This document shows, piece after piece, positions 8,616 to 17,836 of a stretch of 64,000 nucleotides of DNA. The DNA comes from an uncultured Butyricimonas sp. Its GTDB lineage: Bacteria > Bacteroidota > Bacteroidia > Bacteroidales > Marinifilaceae. The notes below the pieces were generated by a model. That model was not told the DNA's origin and did no database searches. It saw only the letters and a list, made by a program, of their open reading frames with translations. The stretch lies in the NCBI GenBank assembly GCA_944321845.1, contig CALUMT010000037.1, positions 1 to 64,000 of the forward strand, in the 5' to 3' direction. Each line of letters begins with the position of its first letter. Positions within the stretch are counted from its first letter, which is position 1. A program made the translations under genes and the position numbers.

Positions 8616-9374
8616 ATGAAAGGAAAGAATATCGTAATGAATTTCAGTCATGCATACGAAGAAGAACGGTTTTTCAAAAGCCCGTACTTCGAGTGGATAG
8701 ATTGTACTCATCTGCAGGGAACAGATTGCTACTGTGACCCTGAAGCTGCAAAGACTATCAAGGAACTCATATCACCATATTCGCCGGAAGGAATACATTG
8801 GATTGATTCTGGCAATTACCATTATCTCACCAAGTTCTGGACTGACAAGATAGATCGTCCCTTCTCGATGATTGTCTTTGACCACCATCCGGACATGCAA
8901 CCGGCACTCTTCAGCGAGCTGCTGTCATGCGGCTGTTGGGTGAGGGCAATGCTTGATACGAATCCTTTGTTGCAAAAAGTGTGTATCATAGGGGCTTCGG
9001 ATAGTCTGAAGAAGGAAACGGAAGGATATGACAACAGAATCAGGTATTACAGCGAACAGACCATGCAGCATGAGAATGTGTGGAAAGAGTTTTCACACAA
9101 CCATCTCAACGAACCTGTATATGTATCAGTGGACAAGGACGTGCTTGCACCTGAATATGCCGCGACCAATTGGGATCAAGGCTCGCTGACCCTTGAAGAA
9201 CTGAAAAAGATTCTCAGTATCATAATGCACAATGAGCGCATCATAGGCATTGACATTTGCGGTGAAGCTCCGGAAAGTATGGGACAGATGCATGACTGGT
9301 TCGAAAGCGAAGAGAAGAACGAACACACCAACGAAGAACTGTTTTCCTTCATTGCACATTATATCAAGAAATAA
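8616..9374 (+). CDS. Arginase/ureohydrolase-fold protein
   Basis: About 252 residues from ATG 8616; a TTG at 8592 and an ATG at 8637 are alternative starts, and no strong ribosome site decides between them. Metal-binding blocks of the arginase/agmatinase fold are visible in order: SGNYHYLT (first His), DHHPDM (Asp-His-His-Asp) and SVDKDVL (Asp-x-Asp), then GIDICGE near the end. The full ligand set suggests an active binuclear metal enzyme. The family includes arginase, agmatinase, formiminoglutamase and relatives, and the substrate cannot be told here. Its neighbours (DUF4186, MATE exporter) do not define a pathway. Confidence 0.75.
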   Translation: MKGKNIVMNFSHAYEEERFFKSPYFEWIDCTHLQGTDCYCDPEAAKTIKELISPYSPEGIHWIDSGNYHYLTKFWTDKIDRPFSMIVFDHHPDMQPALFSELLSCGCWVRAMLDTNPLLQKVCIIGASDSLKKETEGYDNRIRYYSEQTMQHENVWKEFSHNHLNEPVYVSVDKDVLAPEYAATNWDQGSLTLEELKKILSIIMHNERIIGIDICGEAPESMGQMHDWFESEEKNEHTNEELFSFIAHYIKK

Positions 9375-9383
9375 TGTATCATG

Positions 9384-9827
9384 TCATCGTGGCATCTGGC
9401 GGCGTATCCATTCCATCAGTACTGCAACGGCATATCGCTGTTCGGCAGTAGTCAATTCACGTCCTGCCGGTATATGGTGCCATTTGGCAAAGCAACCGCG
9501 GCAGCAGCAAGCAGTAGCGTGCTGTGCTATGAATACGGGATGTCCACGCATGGGAGTCTGTTTCCCGTCATTGGGTATCACGGCAGGAGCAAGTCGCTTG
9601 CGCACGAAATCCTCTGCGTGGTGACGTATGGTATCCATACCTTTGCTTATGATATATTCTCTGTCAACACGTTTCAGGGAGAATTTTCTGCGAAAATCCG
9701 AAGTCGCAAGCTTTTCGAATAATGGCTCGAAATCGTATGTCTTATCCGCCGACTCATCAGTATCATTCATCCCTGCATCATTGGAAGTTTCATCCGGAAA
9801 AAGCTCGGGCTCAAATGTTTGTTTCAT
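9384..9827 (-). CDS. DUF4186 domain protein
   Basis: 147 residues. The first 45 are acidic and probably disordered; the rest matches DUF4186, with conserved features RGHPVFIAQHATACCCRGC, a GRELTTAEQ turn and a C-terminal helix (VAVLMEWIRRQ). The His and closely spaced Cys residues (HATACCCRGC) suggest metal binding, but no function is known for the family. It converges on the arginase-fold gene with a 9-base gap between stop codons. Confidence 0.8.
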   Translation of the reverse strand: MKQTFEPELFPDETSNDAGMNDTDESADKTYDFEPLFEKLATSDFRRKFSLKRVDREYIISKGMDTIRHHAEDFVRKRLAPAVIPNDGKQTPMRGHPVFIAQHATACCCRGCFAKWHHIPAGRELTTAEQRYAVAVLMEWIRRQMPR

Positions 9828-10044
9828 ATCACAACTTCTTTTGTATCACAAATGTAATTGTTCTGCGATTAATTGCAATCAATAATAATAAATAGTTCTT
9901 CTCCAGCATCCCGCCCCTCCGCTTTATCTTGGAATCAAACTTTGGTTTTTGCAAATCATACTTCCATCTACGAAAGAACAGAAAACGGCACAGCCTAAAA
10001 TAAATATTTTTAATTTTGCCCTGTTTTCATAAATCCATGGTGAA

Positions 10045-11412
10045 ATGAACAATCGCTATGAAGAGAGATTAAGTACGGACAGGATGCTGCCTCTCGTCTT
10101 CAAGATGGCATTGCCTGCCGTTGCTGCACAGTTCGTCAACCTGCTGTACAATATTGTCGACCGTATTTATATCGGACACATTCCGGAAATAGGCACGGAC
10201 GCGCTGGCGGGGGTAGGCGTCACGACTTCGATAGTGATACTGATATCAGCATTCTCCTCCATAGTAGGAGCAGGAGGAGCACCGCTTGCAGCCACGGCAC
10301 TCGGACAGGGTAACCGCGAACGTGCGGGCAGGATTCTTGGCAACGGTTTCATTCTACTGATATTCTTTACGCTATTTACTTCTGCTGTCACGTATCTCTT
10401 CATGGAACCGATACTGCTTCTTGTCGGTGCTTCGGAAAATACCTTGCAGTACGCGGTAGACTATCTGTCCGTTTATCTGTTTGGCACAATGTTCGTTGAG
10501 ATATCTACAGGACTGAATACATTCATCAATGCGCAGGGGCGTCCTGCCATAGCCATGTGGTCCGTCGTTATAGGAGCTTTGCTCAATATCGTCCTGGACC
10601 CGCTTTTCATCTTCGTTTTCGATATGGGGGTCAAAGGTGCGGCCATAGCCACGGTATTGTCACAGGCATGCAGTGCTATATGGATAATACATTTCCTGAT
10701 TTCAGACAAAGCCTCATTGCGGTTGGAAAAACGTTATCTGAAACTGCACCGCAATATCGTATCTGCGATAGTGGCACTTGGAGTATCGCCGTTTATCATG
10801 GCAAGTACGGAGAGTCTGGTAGGATTTGTCCTCAACGGCAGCCTGAAACATTTCGGTGACATATACGTCAGTGCGCTTGCCATCATGCAGAGCGCCATGC
10901 AGTTTGTCAGCGTACCGCTCACGGGTTTTGCGCAGGGGTTCATACCGATAGTGAGTTACAATTACGGGCATCGTGACAACGCACGTGTGAAAGAGTGTTT
11001 CCGCATCGTGGTCATATTCATGTTCTCCTTCAATATGCTGCTCATGCTCTTCATGATACTGTTTCCCGATATCATAGCCTCGGCATTCACCAGCGACAGA
11101 CAGCTGACAGATACTGTAGATGGGATGATGCCTCTTTTCCTGGCAGGAATGACAATCTTCGGACTCCAGAGGGCATGTCAAAATATGTTCGTGGCATTGG
11201 GACAGGCCAAAATATCCATATTCATTGCGTTGCTGCGTAAGGTGATTCTTCTCGTCCCGCTTGCTCTGATTTTGCCGCGCTTCCTTGGCGTGGAAGGTAT
11301 ATTTGCTGCTGAGGCCATATCCGATGCCACAGCCGCTATATGCTGCACATTGCTTTTTGCCTATTTCTTCCCCCGCATCCTGAAACGGAATGCTTCCTTA
11401 AGGAAGAATTAA
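10045..11412 (+). CDS. MATE family efflux transporter
   Basis: 455 residues with about 12 hydrophobic segments in two similar halves, the layout of MATE (NorM/DinF-type) exporters. N-terminal RMLPLVFKMALPAVAAQFVNLLYNIVDRIYIG and the Pro/Asn pattern in the first helices are typical. These inner-membrane proteins export cationic drugs or metabolites using sodium or proton gradients. It stands alone: a TAATTTTG box lies at 10011-10018 without a clear -33 element, and a hairpin terminator follows. A second MATE gene occurs at 34628-35953, not closely similar by eye. Confidence 0.9.
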   Translation: MNNRYEERLSTDRMLPLVFKMALPAVAAQFVNLLYNIVDRIYIGHIPEIGTDALAGVGVTTSIVILISAFSSIVGAGGAPLAATALGQGNRERAGRILGNGFILLIFFTLFTSAVTYLFMEPILLLVGASENTLQYAVDYLSVYLFGTMFVEISTGLNTFINAQGRPAIAMWSVVIGALLNIVLDPLFIFVFDMGVKGAAIATVLSQACSAIWIIHFLISDKASLRLEKRYLKLHRNIVSAIVALGVSPFIMASTESLVGFVLNGSLKHFGDIYVSALAIMQSAMQFVSVPLTGFAQGFIPIVSYNYGHRDNARVKECFRIVVIFMFSFNMLLMLFMILFPDIIASAFTSDRQLTDTVDGMMPLFLAGMTIFGLQRACQNMFVALGQAKISIFIALLRKVILLVPLALILPRFLGVEGIFAAEAISDATAAICCTLLFAYFFPRILKRNASLRKN

Positions 11413-11463
11413 AACGCTGTATAAGATATCTGCTTTTTTATCTTCCCCTTTTGCTCCACCTTG

Positions 11464-11486
11464 AACGGTAATATTTTGCCGTTTTT
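11464..11486 (+). terminator. Terminator of the MATE gene
   Basis: AACGGTAA (11464-11471), loop TATT, TTGCCGTT (11476-11483), then T residues. The stem has 8 pairs including one G-T pair, 52 bases after the stop codon. Confidence 0.55.
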
Positions 11487-11499
11487 GCGTGTCTGGGGA

Positions 11500-11538
11500 A
11501 AAACAAAAAATCCCGATTTCTTCTGGAAATCAGGATTT
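11500..11538 (-). terminator. Rho-independent terminator of tRNA-Phe
   Basis: On the minus strand, AAATCCTGATTTC pairs with GAAATCGGGATTT (plus coordinates 11526-11538 and 11508-11520; one mismatch) around a 5-base loop, followed by a T-run (11500-11507). It begins 6 bases after the tRNA 3' end. Confidence 0.8.
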
Positions 11539-11543
11539 CAAAG

Positions 11544-11616
11544 TGGTGCCACCAGGAATCGAACCGGGGACACAAGGATTTTCAGTCCTTTGCTCTACCA
11601 ACTGAGCTATGGCACC
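11544..11616 (-). tRNA. tRNA-Phe (GAA)
   Basis: 73 bases including the discriminator A; the CCA end is not encoded. The acceptor stem GGTGCCA / TGGCACC closes, the D-arm is GCTC AGTTGGTAGA GC, the anticodon loop reads CTGAAAA giving GAA, and the T-arm holds GGTTCGATTCC. A perfect promoter precedes it and a terminator follows it. Confidence 0.97.
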
Positions 11617-11631
11617 TCTCAATTGCGGATG

Positions 11632-11663
11632 CAAATATAGAAGAAAACTTTTAAAACCGCAAA
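11632..11663 (-). promoter_or_regulatory. Promoter of tRNA-Phe
   Basis: Minus-strand TTTG (complement of 11660-11663), 20 bases, then TATATTTG (complement of 11632-11639), a full match to the Bacteroidales housekeeping consensus, ending 16 bases before the tRNA. Confidence 0.75.
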
Positions 11664-11679
11664 TATTTGGATGAAATAT

Positions 11680-11886
11680 TTAGACAATTTTTATAGTCTC
11701 CCCCAGAGCCTGGATAATTTCTCCCTTCACGATTTTAGCCCGTTTCCGGTATTCGATTCCTCCGTTGCGGGTAACCTCCCCGTTATCAACCAATTGCTTG
11801 GCCATACCTCCACTTTCCGCGACTCTTGTCGCTTTCAGCAGTTTTATCAATTCGATGTATTCCTCTTGTAATTCAAACGTGATCAT
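11680..11886 (-). CDS. Small S4-domain RNA-binding protein
   Basis: 68 residues from ATG at 11886; the open frame extends further upstream but that part (IYKLIITIFAPAIRS) does not fit the family. The sequence is a single S4 RNA-binding domain like YbcJ/YaaA-type proteins: a helix (IELIKLLKATRVAESGG), then KQLVDNGEVTRNGGIEYRKR, with the conserved turn VDNGEVTRNG. Such proteins bind structured RNA and are thought to act on ribosome-related RNA. It lies just upstream of tRNA-Phe on the same strand. Confidence 0.85.
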   Translation of the reverse strand: MITFELQEEYIELIKLLKATRVAESGGMAKQLVDNGEVTRNGGIEYRKRAKIVKGEIIQALGETIKIV

Positions 11887-11962
11887 AATGCTTCTGATTG
11901 CCGGGGCGAAGATAGTAATTATTAATTTGTAAATTCTATCGGGGCCGTGGGAATCGTGAAGC

Positions 11963-11998
11963 AAAAAAGGCTAAACCTCGATCAAGAGGTTTAGCCTT
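11963..11998 (-). terminator. Terminator of the ppk-ppx operon
   Basis: A perfect 13-bp stem (AAGGCTAAACCTC 11967-11979 and its complement 11986-11998) with a 6-base loop, followed on the minus strand by TTTTTT. It lies 24 bases after the ppx stop. Confidence 0.85.
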
Positions 11999-12022
11999 GA
12001 TAAACACATGTAAGACCCTATT

Positions 12023-12907
12023 TTATTCTATTTCGTTCGCAAGAATCCGGATGATTCCGTCGGACAATCCCAGTTTCGGGACGATGATTTCGTTCACCTG
12101 GCAGGTTTTTCCCACGGTCAGGAAGATTTTCATGGCCGGTATAATGACATCGGCCCGGTACGTGTTCAGTTTCAACACCCGTTCTCGCTCCTCCAGATTG
12201 AAGCTCTTGATGTATTTGTACAGGATTTCCAGTTCCTGGTACGTGATGGTCTCTTTCTCCTTTTTGTTGAGCAGTTTGTGGACCTTGTTGATATTCCCGC
12301 CGGACCCGATGATGTAATCCGGAGTGTACTTCTGGTAAATACTTTTCAACCAAGCCTTGAAGGATTTCATTTCTCCTTTCTCCACGGCGTCATTCAGCAT
12401 GCGGACAGTTCCCAGGGGGAAGGAGCGGGCATCCACTTTCGTTCCTTTGCTGTAGACTACCACCTCGGTACTACCTCCGCCGACATCCACGTACAGGTAG
12501 GTCTTGTCGTTATCTACCACCTCTTTCATGCCTCCCGCGAATATCGTTTCGGCCTCTTTCACACCGCTGATGATTTCCACGTTCAGGTCGCTGGCCTCTT
12601 TCAGTTCCTGCACGATTTCTTCCCCGTTCAGTGCTTCCCGCATGGCGCAGGTTGCGTAGGCCCGGTAGGCTTCCACGTTGAAGGCTGACATGATGTAGGA
12701 GAATCCCTGCATGGTTTCCCGCAGGCGTTTTCTTTTTTTCTCCTCTATTTTCCCCGTCGTGAAGACGTCATCTCCCAGTCGCAGGGGTACGCGAATGAAG
12801 GCAATTTTCTTGTAAAGGACTTCCGTCGGGTATTCTTCCATGCTGGAAATGAAAAGCCTTACGGCGTTGGTCCCGATGTCTATGGCGGCTAGTGTTTTGC
12901 TATTCAT
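12023..12907 (-). CDS. ppx: Ppx/GppA family phosphatase (exopolyphosphatase)
   Basis: 294 residues, the short form of the Ppx/GppA family with only the two ASKHA nucleotide-binding subdomains. Phosphate-loop motifs are visible: AAIDIGTNAVRLFI at the start and YVDVGGGSTEVVVY in the middle, with IISGVKEAE (catalytic-region Glu) before it. It hydrolyses terminal phosphate from polyphosphate or pppGpp. Its start codon overlaps the end of ppk by 8 bases, so synthesis and breakdown of polyphosphate are co-transcribed and probably translationally coupled, as seen in many bacteria. Confidence 0.9.
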   Translation of the reverse strand: MNSKTLAAIDIGTNAVRLFISSMEEYPTEVLYKKIAFIRVPLRLGDDVFTTGKIEEKKRKRLRETMQGFSYIMSAFNVEAYRAYATCAMREALNGEEIVQELKEASDLNVEIISGVKEAETIFAGGMKEVVDNDKTYLYVDVGGGSTEVVVYSKGTKVDARSFPLGTVRMLNDAVEKGEMKSFKAWLKSIYQKYTPDYIIGSGGNINKVHKLLNKKEKETITYQELEILYKYIKSFNLEERERVLKLNTYRADVIIPAMKIFLTVGKTCQVNEIIVPKLGLSDGIIRILANEIE

Positions 12908-15008
12908 GTTCTTGTTTTGATTTATAGTAATTATACAATGCGATTTGTGAACGGCTCTCGAATTCTTCTTTCGAGAACGGGGGTGTCCCGATATATTGGT
13001 TCAGCTGTGCCTGATTCAGGTTGCGGGCCTTCACCCGGTCTTTCCACTGTATGGAGAACGTGTCCTTGAGGTTACTGGCAATTTCCTTGTCCAGTATGGG
13101 AATACACACCTCCACGCGGCGGCTCAGGTTACGGTTCATCCAGTCCGCGCTCCCGATGAATACCTTTTCTTTTCCTCCGTTGTAGAAAATCATCAGGCGG
13201 GCATGTTCCAGGTATTTGTCCACGATGCTGATGGCTTTGATGTTTTCGCTGAAACCTTCCTCTCCGGGCATCAGACAACAAGCCCCCCGGATGATCAGGC
13301 GCACTCGTACTCCCGCCTTGCTGGCCTTGTACAGTTTCATGATCATGTCCTCGTCCGTGAGGCTGTTGCATTTCACGTAAATGTATGCCTTGCGTCCGTC
13401 CTTGGCGTTCTTTATCTCGTTGTCGATGAGGTCCTCGAAACGTTCCCTCATGTTGTACGGGGATACGAGTAGCGACTGGGTTTTCAGGTGCTTGTAATTG
13501 TCCTCCAGAAACTCGAATATGCGTTCCGCGTCCTCGGCGATTTCTTTCTTGGTCGTGAACAGGCTGAAATCACTGTATATCTGTGCCGTGTCTTCGTTGA
13601 AATTCCCCGTTCCCACGTGCACGTATCCTTTCAGCCGGGACCCTTCCCGACGTTCCACCAGGATTAGTTTGCAATGTACCTTGATTCCCGGGATACCGTA
13701 AATCACCTTGATTCCGGCCTGGCGTAACACCTCTGCGTTCTCCATGTTCCGTTCCTCGTCGAAACGGGCGAAGAGTTCCAGCAGTACGGTGACTTTTTTC
13801 CCGTTTCTGGCCGCGTTGATCAGGGCATTGATGACCCGCGAGCAGGCGGCCGTACGGTATAGCGTCATGTATATGGAATCCGTCTGCGGGTCCATGGCGG
13901 CCTCGCGCAGGAAGTCAATCAGGTGGTTGAACGTGTGGTAGGGGTAGTGCAACAGTACGTCCTGTTTACGGATGGTGGCGAATATGCTTTCATTTACCCC
14001 GAATGCCGGGTGGCGTAGCGGGGGTGTCTTCTCGTACTCGAGGGCCGGGTTTACCTTGGGGAATTTCATTAAATCCCGCATGAGGTGATAACGGCCTCCC
14101 GGAGTCAGGTTCTCGCTGTTGCGCAGGCCCAGCTTCTCGATCAGCATTTCCAGCAGGTCCTCCGGCATCTCCTTGTCGTATACCAGGCGCACCGGACGTC
14201 CGTACGACCGTTTCGTCAGCCCCTCTTCCATCTTTTCCATCAGGCTCTTGGAAATATCGTCATCTAGGTCCAGTTCCGCGTCCCGCATGAACTTGAAGGT
14301 GTAGGCGTCAATCCGGTCATAAGTGAACATGAAGAAAATGTCGTCCAGGCACAAGCGGATGATATCATCGATGAAAATGATTCTCGTGCATTCCGTGCTT
14401 GAACCGGGTAGTACCGTGAACCGCGGGAATTGGCTGTTCTGGGGAATTTCGATAATCGCGTATCGGCTGTTTTGTCGGGAATTGCTGCTCATCTTCACGG
14501 CATGATAGATGGATTCGTCCCGCAGCAACGGCAATTTGACGCTCTTCCGGATGAGTATCGGCACGAGCAACGGGCTTATCTTGTCCGTGAAATAGCTTTT
14601 GCAGAAGGCTTTTTCCTCCTCGGTCAGCATCTTCTCGTTGATAATGAATATCCCCTGGCTTTTCATCTCCGCCAGTATATTGGAGTAAGTATCCTCGAAT
14701 TTCTGTTGCCCCTCCAGGGCTTTCCGTGACACCTTCCGCTGTAGTTCGTTGGACGTGAAATTCCCGGACAGTTTCTTGTTCTTTTTCCCTTTGTCTTTAT
14801 CCAGGCGGGCCAGGTTGGCCACTCTCACTTTGAAAAACTCATCTTGATTGTTGGAATATATACCCAGGAAGCGTAGTCGTTGGATAAGCGGTACGCTTTT
14901 GTCCTGTGCTTCCTGCATCACTCTTTCGTTGAAGGATAACCAACTTAGTTCTCTGTTATTTAGCATATAACGACCTTTTTTGGTATACCGCGAAGTAAGC
15001 ATATCCAT
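12900..15008 (-). CDS. ppk1: Polyphosphate kinase 1
   Basis: 702 residues from the upstream ATG; an ATG at 14966 (MLNNRELSWLSFNERV) matches the usual family start better and would give 688. Ppk1 transfers phosphate from ATP to growing polyphosphate via a phosphohistidine. The autophosphorylated histidine is in VHCKLILVERR (His445) and the second essential one in YLEHARLMIFYNGG (His602), with GTGNFNEDTA (466-475) between them. The N-, head and two C-terminal domains are complete. First gene of a two-gene operon with ppx. Confidence 0.95.
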   Translation of the reverse strand: MDMLTSRYTKKGRYMLNNRELSWLSFNERVMQEAQDKSVPLIQRLRFLGIYSNNQDEFFKVRVANLARLDKDKGKKNKKLSGNFTSNELQRKVSRKALEGQQKFEDTYSNILAEMKSQGIFIINEKMLTEEEKAFCKSYFTDKISPLLVPILIRKSVKLPLLRDESIYHAVKMSSNSRQNSRYAIIEIPQNSQFPRFTVLPGSSTECTRIIFIDDIIRLCLDDIFFMFTYDRIDAYTFKFMRDAELDLDDDISKSLMEKMEEGLTKRSYGRPVRLVYDKEMPEDLLEMLIEKLGLRNSENLTPGGRYHLMRDLMKFPKVNPALEYEKTPPLRHPAFGVNESIFATIRKQDVLLHYPYHTFNHLIDFLREAAMDPQTDSIYMTLYRTAACSRVINALINAARNGKKVTVLLELFARFDEERNMENAEVLRQAGIKVIYGIPGIKVHCKLILVERREGSRLKGYVHVGTGNFNEDTAQIYSDFSLFTTKKEIAEDAERIFEFLEDNYKHLKTQSLLVSPYNMRERFEDLIDNEIKNAKDGRKAYIYVKCNSLTDEDMIMKLYKASKAGVRVRLIIRGACCLMPGEEGFSENIKAISIVDKYLEHARLMIFYNGGKEKVFIGSADWMNRNLSRRVEVCIPILDKEIASNLKDTFSIQWKDRVKARNLNQAQLNQYIGTPPFSKEEFESRSQIALYNYYKSKQEHE

Positions 15009-15069
15009 GTTACATTTTGATTACAAAATAATTTCAAAAATGTTAAGAAAGGAAGGCTGGCTCTTAGTA

Positions 15070-16971
15070 TTATACGTTGATTTCTTGAATCTTACCCTGT
15101 TCTGCAATATACTCGTGCAGGGCTTTGTAGAACGTGTGACGGGTTAGGGTAGAGGAATCACCCAGGATGACCAGTTTCATCCGGGCTCGAGTGATGGCCA
15201 CGTTCATCCGTCTCAGGTCCCGCAGGAACCCGATATCACCCTCTTCGTTGGCCCGCACGAGGCTGATGAAAATCACGTCCCGTTCCTGTCCTTGGAAACC
15301 GTCTACCGTGTGTATCGTTATCAGGTGGCGTAGGGGGGTGAAGAAACGGTTTTCCCGGATTAGCCGACGTATGTATTGCACCTGTACACGGTAGGGCGAG
15401 ATCAGTCCGAAGTCGATGCTTTCTTCCAGCACCCGTTCCACCCCGATGCGGTTCACGTATTCCTGCAACTGGTCCACCAGTAATTCGGCTTCCGTGCGGT
15501 TCAGTCGCCCGAACCGTTCCGGGGCTCGGCTTTCCCCGGCTTCCAGGCTGCAGGTGTCCACCCAGGTCATGGCGCTGTCAAGTTCCAGGATGTTCCGGTG
15601 ACTCACTTCCGGGGCTGCCTGTAATTTGTCCCGGTAGAACCAGCGGGAGGGGAAGCGCATGATGTCCTCGTGCATCCGGTATTGCGTGGTTAACATTGTC
15701 ACGCATTCCGGCCATTTCCCTTGCAGGCGTTGCAGCATCGTCCGGTCCAGTCCGCCCCGGGCTGCTTCCATGCACTTGATGGTCGGGGGTAATTGCAGGT
15801 GATCGCCCGCCAGGATAACCCGGTCCGCCCGGGTGATGCCGATCCAGCAGGCCGCCTCCAGGGCTTGCCCTGCCTCGTCGATGAAAAGGGTTGAGAACCG
15901 CTTTCCTGCCAGTAACCGGTGTGCCGCACCTACCAGCGTGCAGGCAATGACCCGGGCCTCGGCGAACAGTCCGCTGTCAATCTCTATTTCCAGCCCCACG
16001 GCCGTTTCCCGGGCCCGTCGCAAGTGTTCCCGTATGGATTCCTTTTTCGTTCCGCCTGCCTTCTTCAGTCGTTCGATGTCCTCCCGTATCGTTTTCCGGA
16101 CGGCCCGCAGGCGAGGGTAGGAGGGATGATGCTCGAAACGTTTCTCGTACGTGAACGACAGCATCTTGTCATTCACCCGCGTGGGATTCCCCACCCGTAG
16201 CACGTTGATACCCCGGTCTACCAACTTTTCCGCTATCCAGTCCACGGCCGTGTTGCTTTGCGCGCACACCAGCACCTGGTTTTCCCGTCGTAGTGTCTCG
16301 TGGATGGCCTCGACGAGGGTCGTTGTTTTGCCCGTTCCCGGCGGCCCGTGGACCACGGCCACGTCCTTCGCGGCCAATACCCGGTTCACCGCCTTTTCCT
16401 GCGAGGGATTCAGCCATCCCAGCCTTATCGGGTACAATTTCCGCCATGCCGGGGCCGTTCCCCCGGCGATAATCTCCCGCAACCGGGCCAGCCGATTGTC
16501 CTTGGCTGCCATGACTTCCTTCAACGCCGAGAACATCGTCTGGTACGAGGTATCGTCGAAATACAACTGCACCCCGCTGTCTCCCGGTCTTCCCTGGACT
16601 TCCAGCAGTGCCTCGGACGAGGGAAGAACCACCAGCATGCGATTTTCCTGCACATAGCTCACCGTCCCCTGGAAACGGGAATACACGATTTGCCCGTCCG
16701 CCCGTTCCGTGAAAAAACAGACCGGACGCCCGTACTCGAACGCGTGGTCTGTTTCCTCGTTTTCCGTTCGGCTGACTTCCAGCACGAGCTGGTTCAGCGA
16801 ATTATAAAATGTGCGGCCGAATTTCAAGGGAAACCAGCACAATCCCTGTCGTACCCGTCGGGGAATGCCCGCTTTCCGTGTTTCCTCCTCGAAAAAGGCT
16901 TTCTCGTGCTCGTGTTCCCGTTGCAGCAGCTGGTACTGCCTCAGCAAATCGACTACCGGTGAATCCGTCAT
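15070..16971 (-). CDS. SF1 DNA/RNA helicase (UPF1/IGHMBP2-like)
   Basis: 633 residues. After an N-terminal beta-barrel-like domain, superfamily 1 helicase motifs occur in order: NPSQEKAV (Q), HGPPGTGKTT (Walker A, Lys215), LFIDEAGQA (motif II), AGDHLQLPPT (III), TTQYRMH (IV) and VDGFQGQERDVIF ... RRMNVAITRARMKLVILGD (V-VI). This set is typical of the UPF1-like, Smubp-2 group with 5'-3' unwinding activity. Its start lies 4 bases after the map stop, so it is the last gene of a four-gene minus-strand run. The biological role in Bacteroidales is not established. Confidence 0.9.
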   Translation of the reverse strand: MTDSPVVDLLRQYQLLQREHEHEKAFFEEETRKAGIPRRVRQGLCWFPLKFGRTFYNSLNQLVLEVSRTENEETDHAFEYGRPVCFFTERADGQIVYSRFQGTVSYVQENRMLVVLPSSEALLEVQGRPGDSGVQLYFDDTSYQTMFSALKEVMAAKDNRLARLREIIAGGTAPAWRKLYPIRLGWLNPSQEKAVNRVLAAKDVAVVHGPPGTGKTTTLVEAIHETLRRENQVLVCAQSNTAVDWIAEKLVDRGINVLRVGNPTRVNDKMLSFTYEKRFEHHPSYPRLRAVRKTIREDIERLKKAGGTKKESIREHLRRARETAVGLEIEIDSGLFAEARVIACTLVGAAHRLLAGKRFSTLFIDEAGQALEAACWIGITRADRVILAGDHLQLPPTIKCMEAARGGLDRTMLQRLQGKWPECVTMLTTQYRMHEDIMRFPSRWFYRDKLQAAPEVSHRNILELDSAMTWVDTCSLEAGESRAPERFGRLNRTEAELLVDQLQEYVNRIGVERVLEESIDFGLISPYRVQVQYIRRLIRENRFFTPLRHLITIHTVDGFQGQERDVIFISLVRANEEGDIGFLRDLRRMNVAITRARMKLVILGDSSTLTRHTFYKALHEYIAEQGKIQEINV

Positions 16972-16975
16972 CCGT

Positions 16976-17818
16976 TTACCACGTTAAGCGTTCCACGCCC
17001 GTTTCCGTGATGAGAACCGTGTTCTCCCATTGGGCCGAGGGTTGTTCGTCCTCCGTGATTACCGTCCACCCGTTCTCCTCGTCGATGAAGATGTCCGGCT
17101 TACCCATGTTGATCATCGGCTCGATGGTGAATATCATTCCCGGTACGAGCAGCATGCCCGTGCCCCGGCGTCCCACGTGTTCTACCTCCGGCTTTTCGTG
17201 GAACTGCAGGCCCACCCCGTGCCCGCAGAATTCGCGGACCACCGAGTAGCCGTTCTTCTCGGCATAGTGTTGGATGGCCTCCCCGATATCACCCAGGAAT
17301 CCCCACGGGCGGGCGGCCTCGATGCCCACTTCCAGGCATTCCCGCGTCACGTCCACCAGCCGTCGGCGTTCCGGCGATACATCCCCGATGAGGAACATCC
17401 GCGAGGCGTCCGAGAAATAGCCGTTGTATATCGTCGACACGTCCACGTTCACGATATCCCCTTCCCGCAACACCACGTCCTTCGACGGGATACCGTGGCA
17501 TACTTCCTCGTTTACCGACGTGCACACGCTCTTCGGGAATCCCTCGTAGTTCAGCGGTGCCGGGATGGCTCCCCGCGATAGCGTGTACTCGTGCACCAGC
17601 GTATTGATATCCTCGGTAGTCATCCCTACCCGGATATGCTGTGCCACGTGGTCGAGCACGCTCGTGTTTATCAGGGAACTGGCGCGGATACCCTCGATCT
17701 GTTCCTCGGTCTTGATCATCTTGCGCGTGGGAACCACGCACCCCAGGCGGCGGTACTTCTTGATTTTTTCCTCCACCTCCGGGTTTAACGGGTTACTGTT
17801 TCTTGAAAACAACATCAT
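16976..17818 (-). CDS. map: Methionine aminopeptidase, type I
   Basis: 280 residues. It removes the initiator methionine from nascent proteins. The five metal ligands are in place: Asp in VDVSTIYNGYFSDASR (two), His in GHGVGLQFHEKP, Glu in FTIEPM and Glu in AQWENTVLIT. About 35 residues precede the catalytic domain; this extension (EEKIKKYRRLGCVVPT) is short of zinc-finger cysteines but is seen in relatives and may bind the ribosome. The gene lies 18 bases after smpB and 4 bases before the helicase gene. Confidence 0.95.
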   Translation of the reverse strand: MMLFSRNSNPLNPEVEEKIKKYRRLGCVVPTRKMIKTEEQIEGIRASSLINTSVLDHVAQHIRVGMTTEDINTLVHEYTLSRGAIPAPLNYEGFPKSVCTSVNEEVCHGIPSKDVVLREGDIVNVDVSTIYNGYFSDASRMFLIGDVSPERRRLVDVTRECLEVGIEAARPWGFLGDIGEAIQHYAEKNGYSVVREFCGHGVGLQFHEKPEVEHVGRRGTGMLLVPGMIFTIEPMINMGKPDIFIDEENGWTVITEDEQPSAQWENTVLITETGVERLTW

Positions 17819-17836
17819 ATTTTGCCTCCTTACAAA

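Noticed and set aside
8600-11616. Possible genomic island at the 3' end of tRNA-Phe
   Set aside because: No integrase was found, and no second copy of the tRNA 3' end was noticed on the other side, so an attachment site is not supported.
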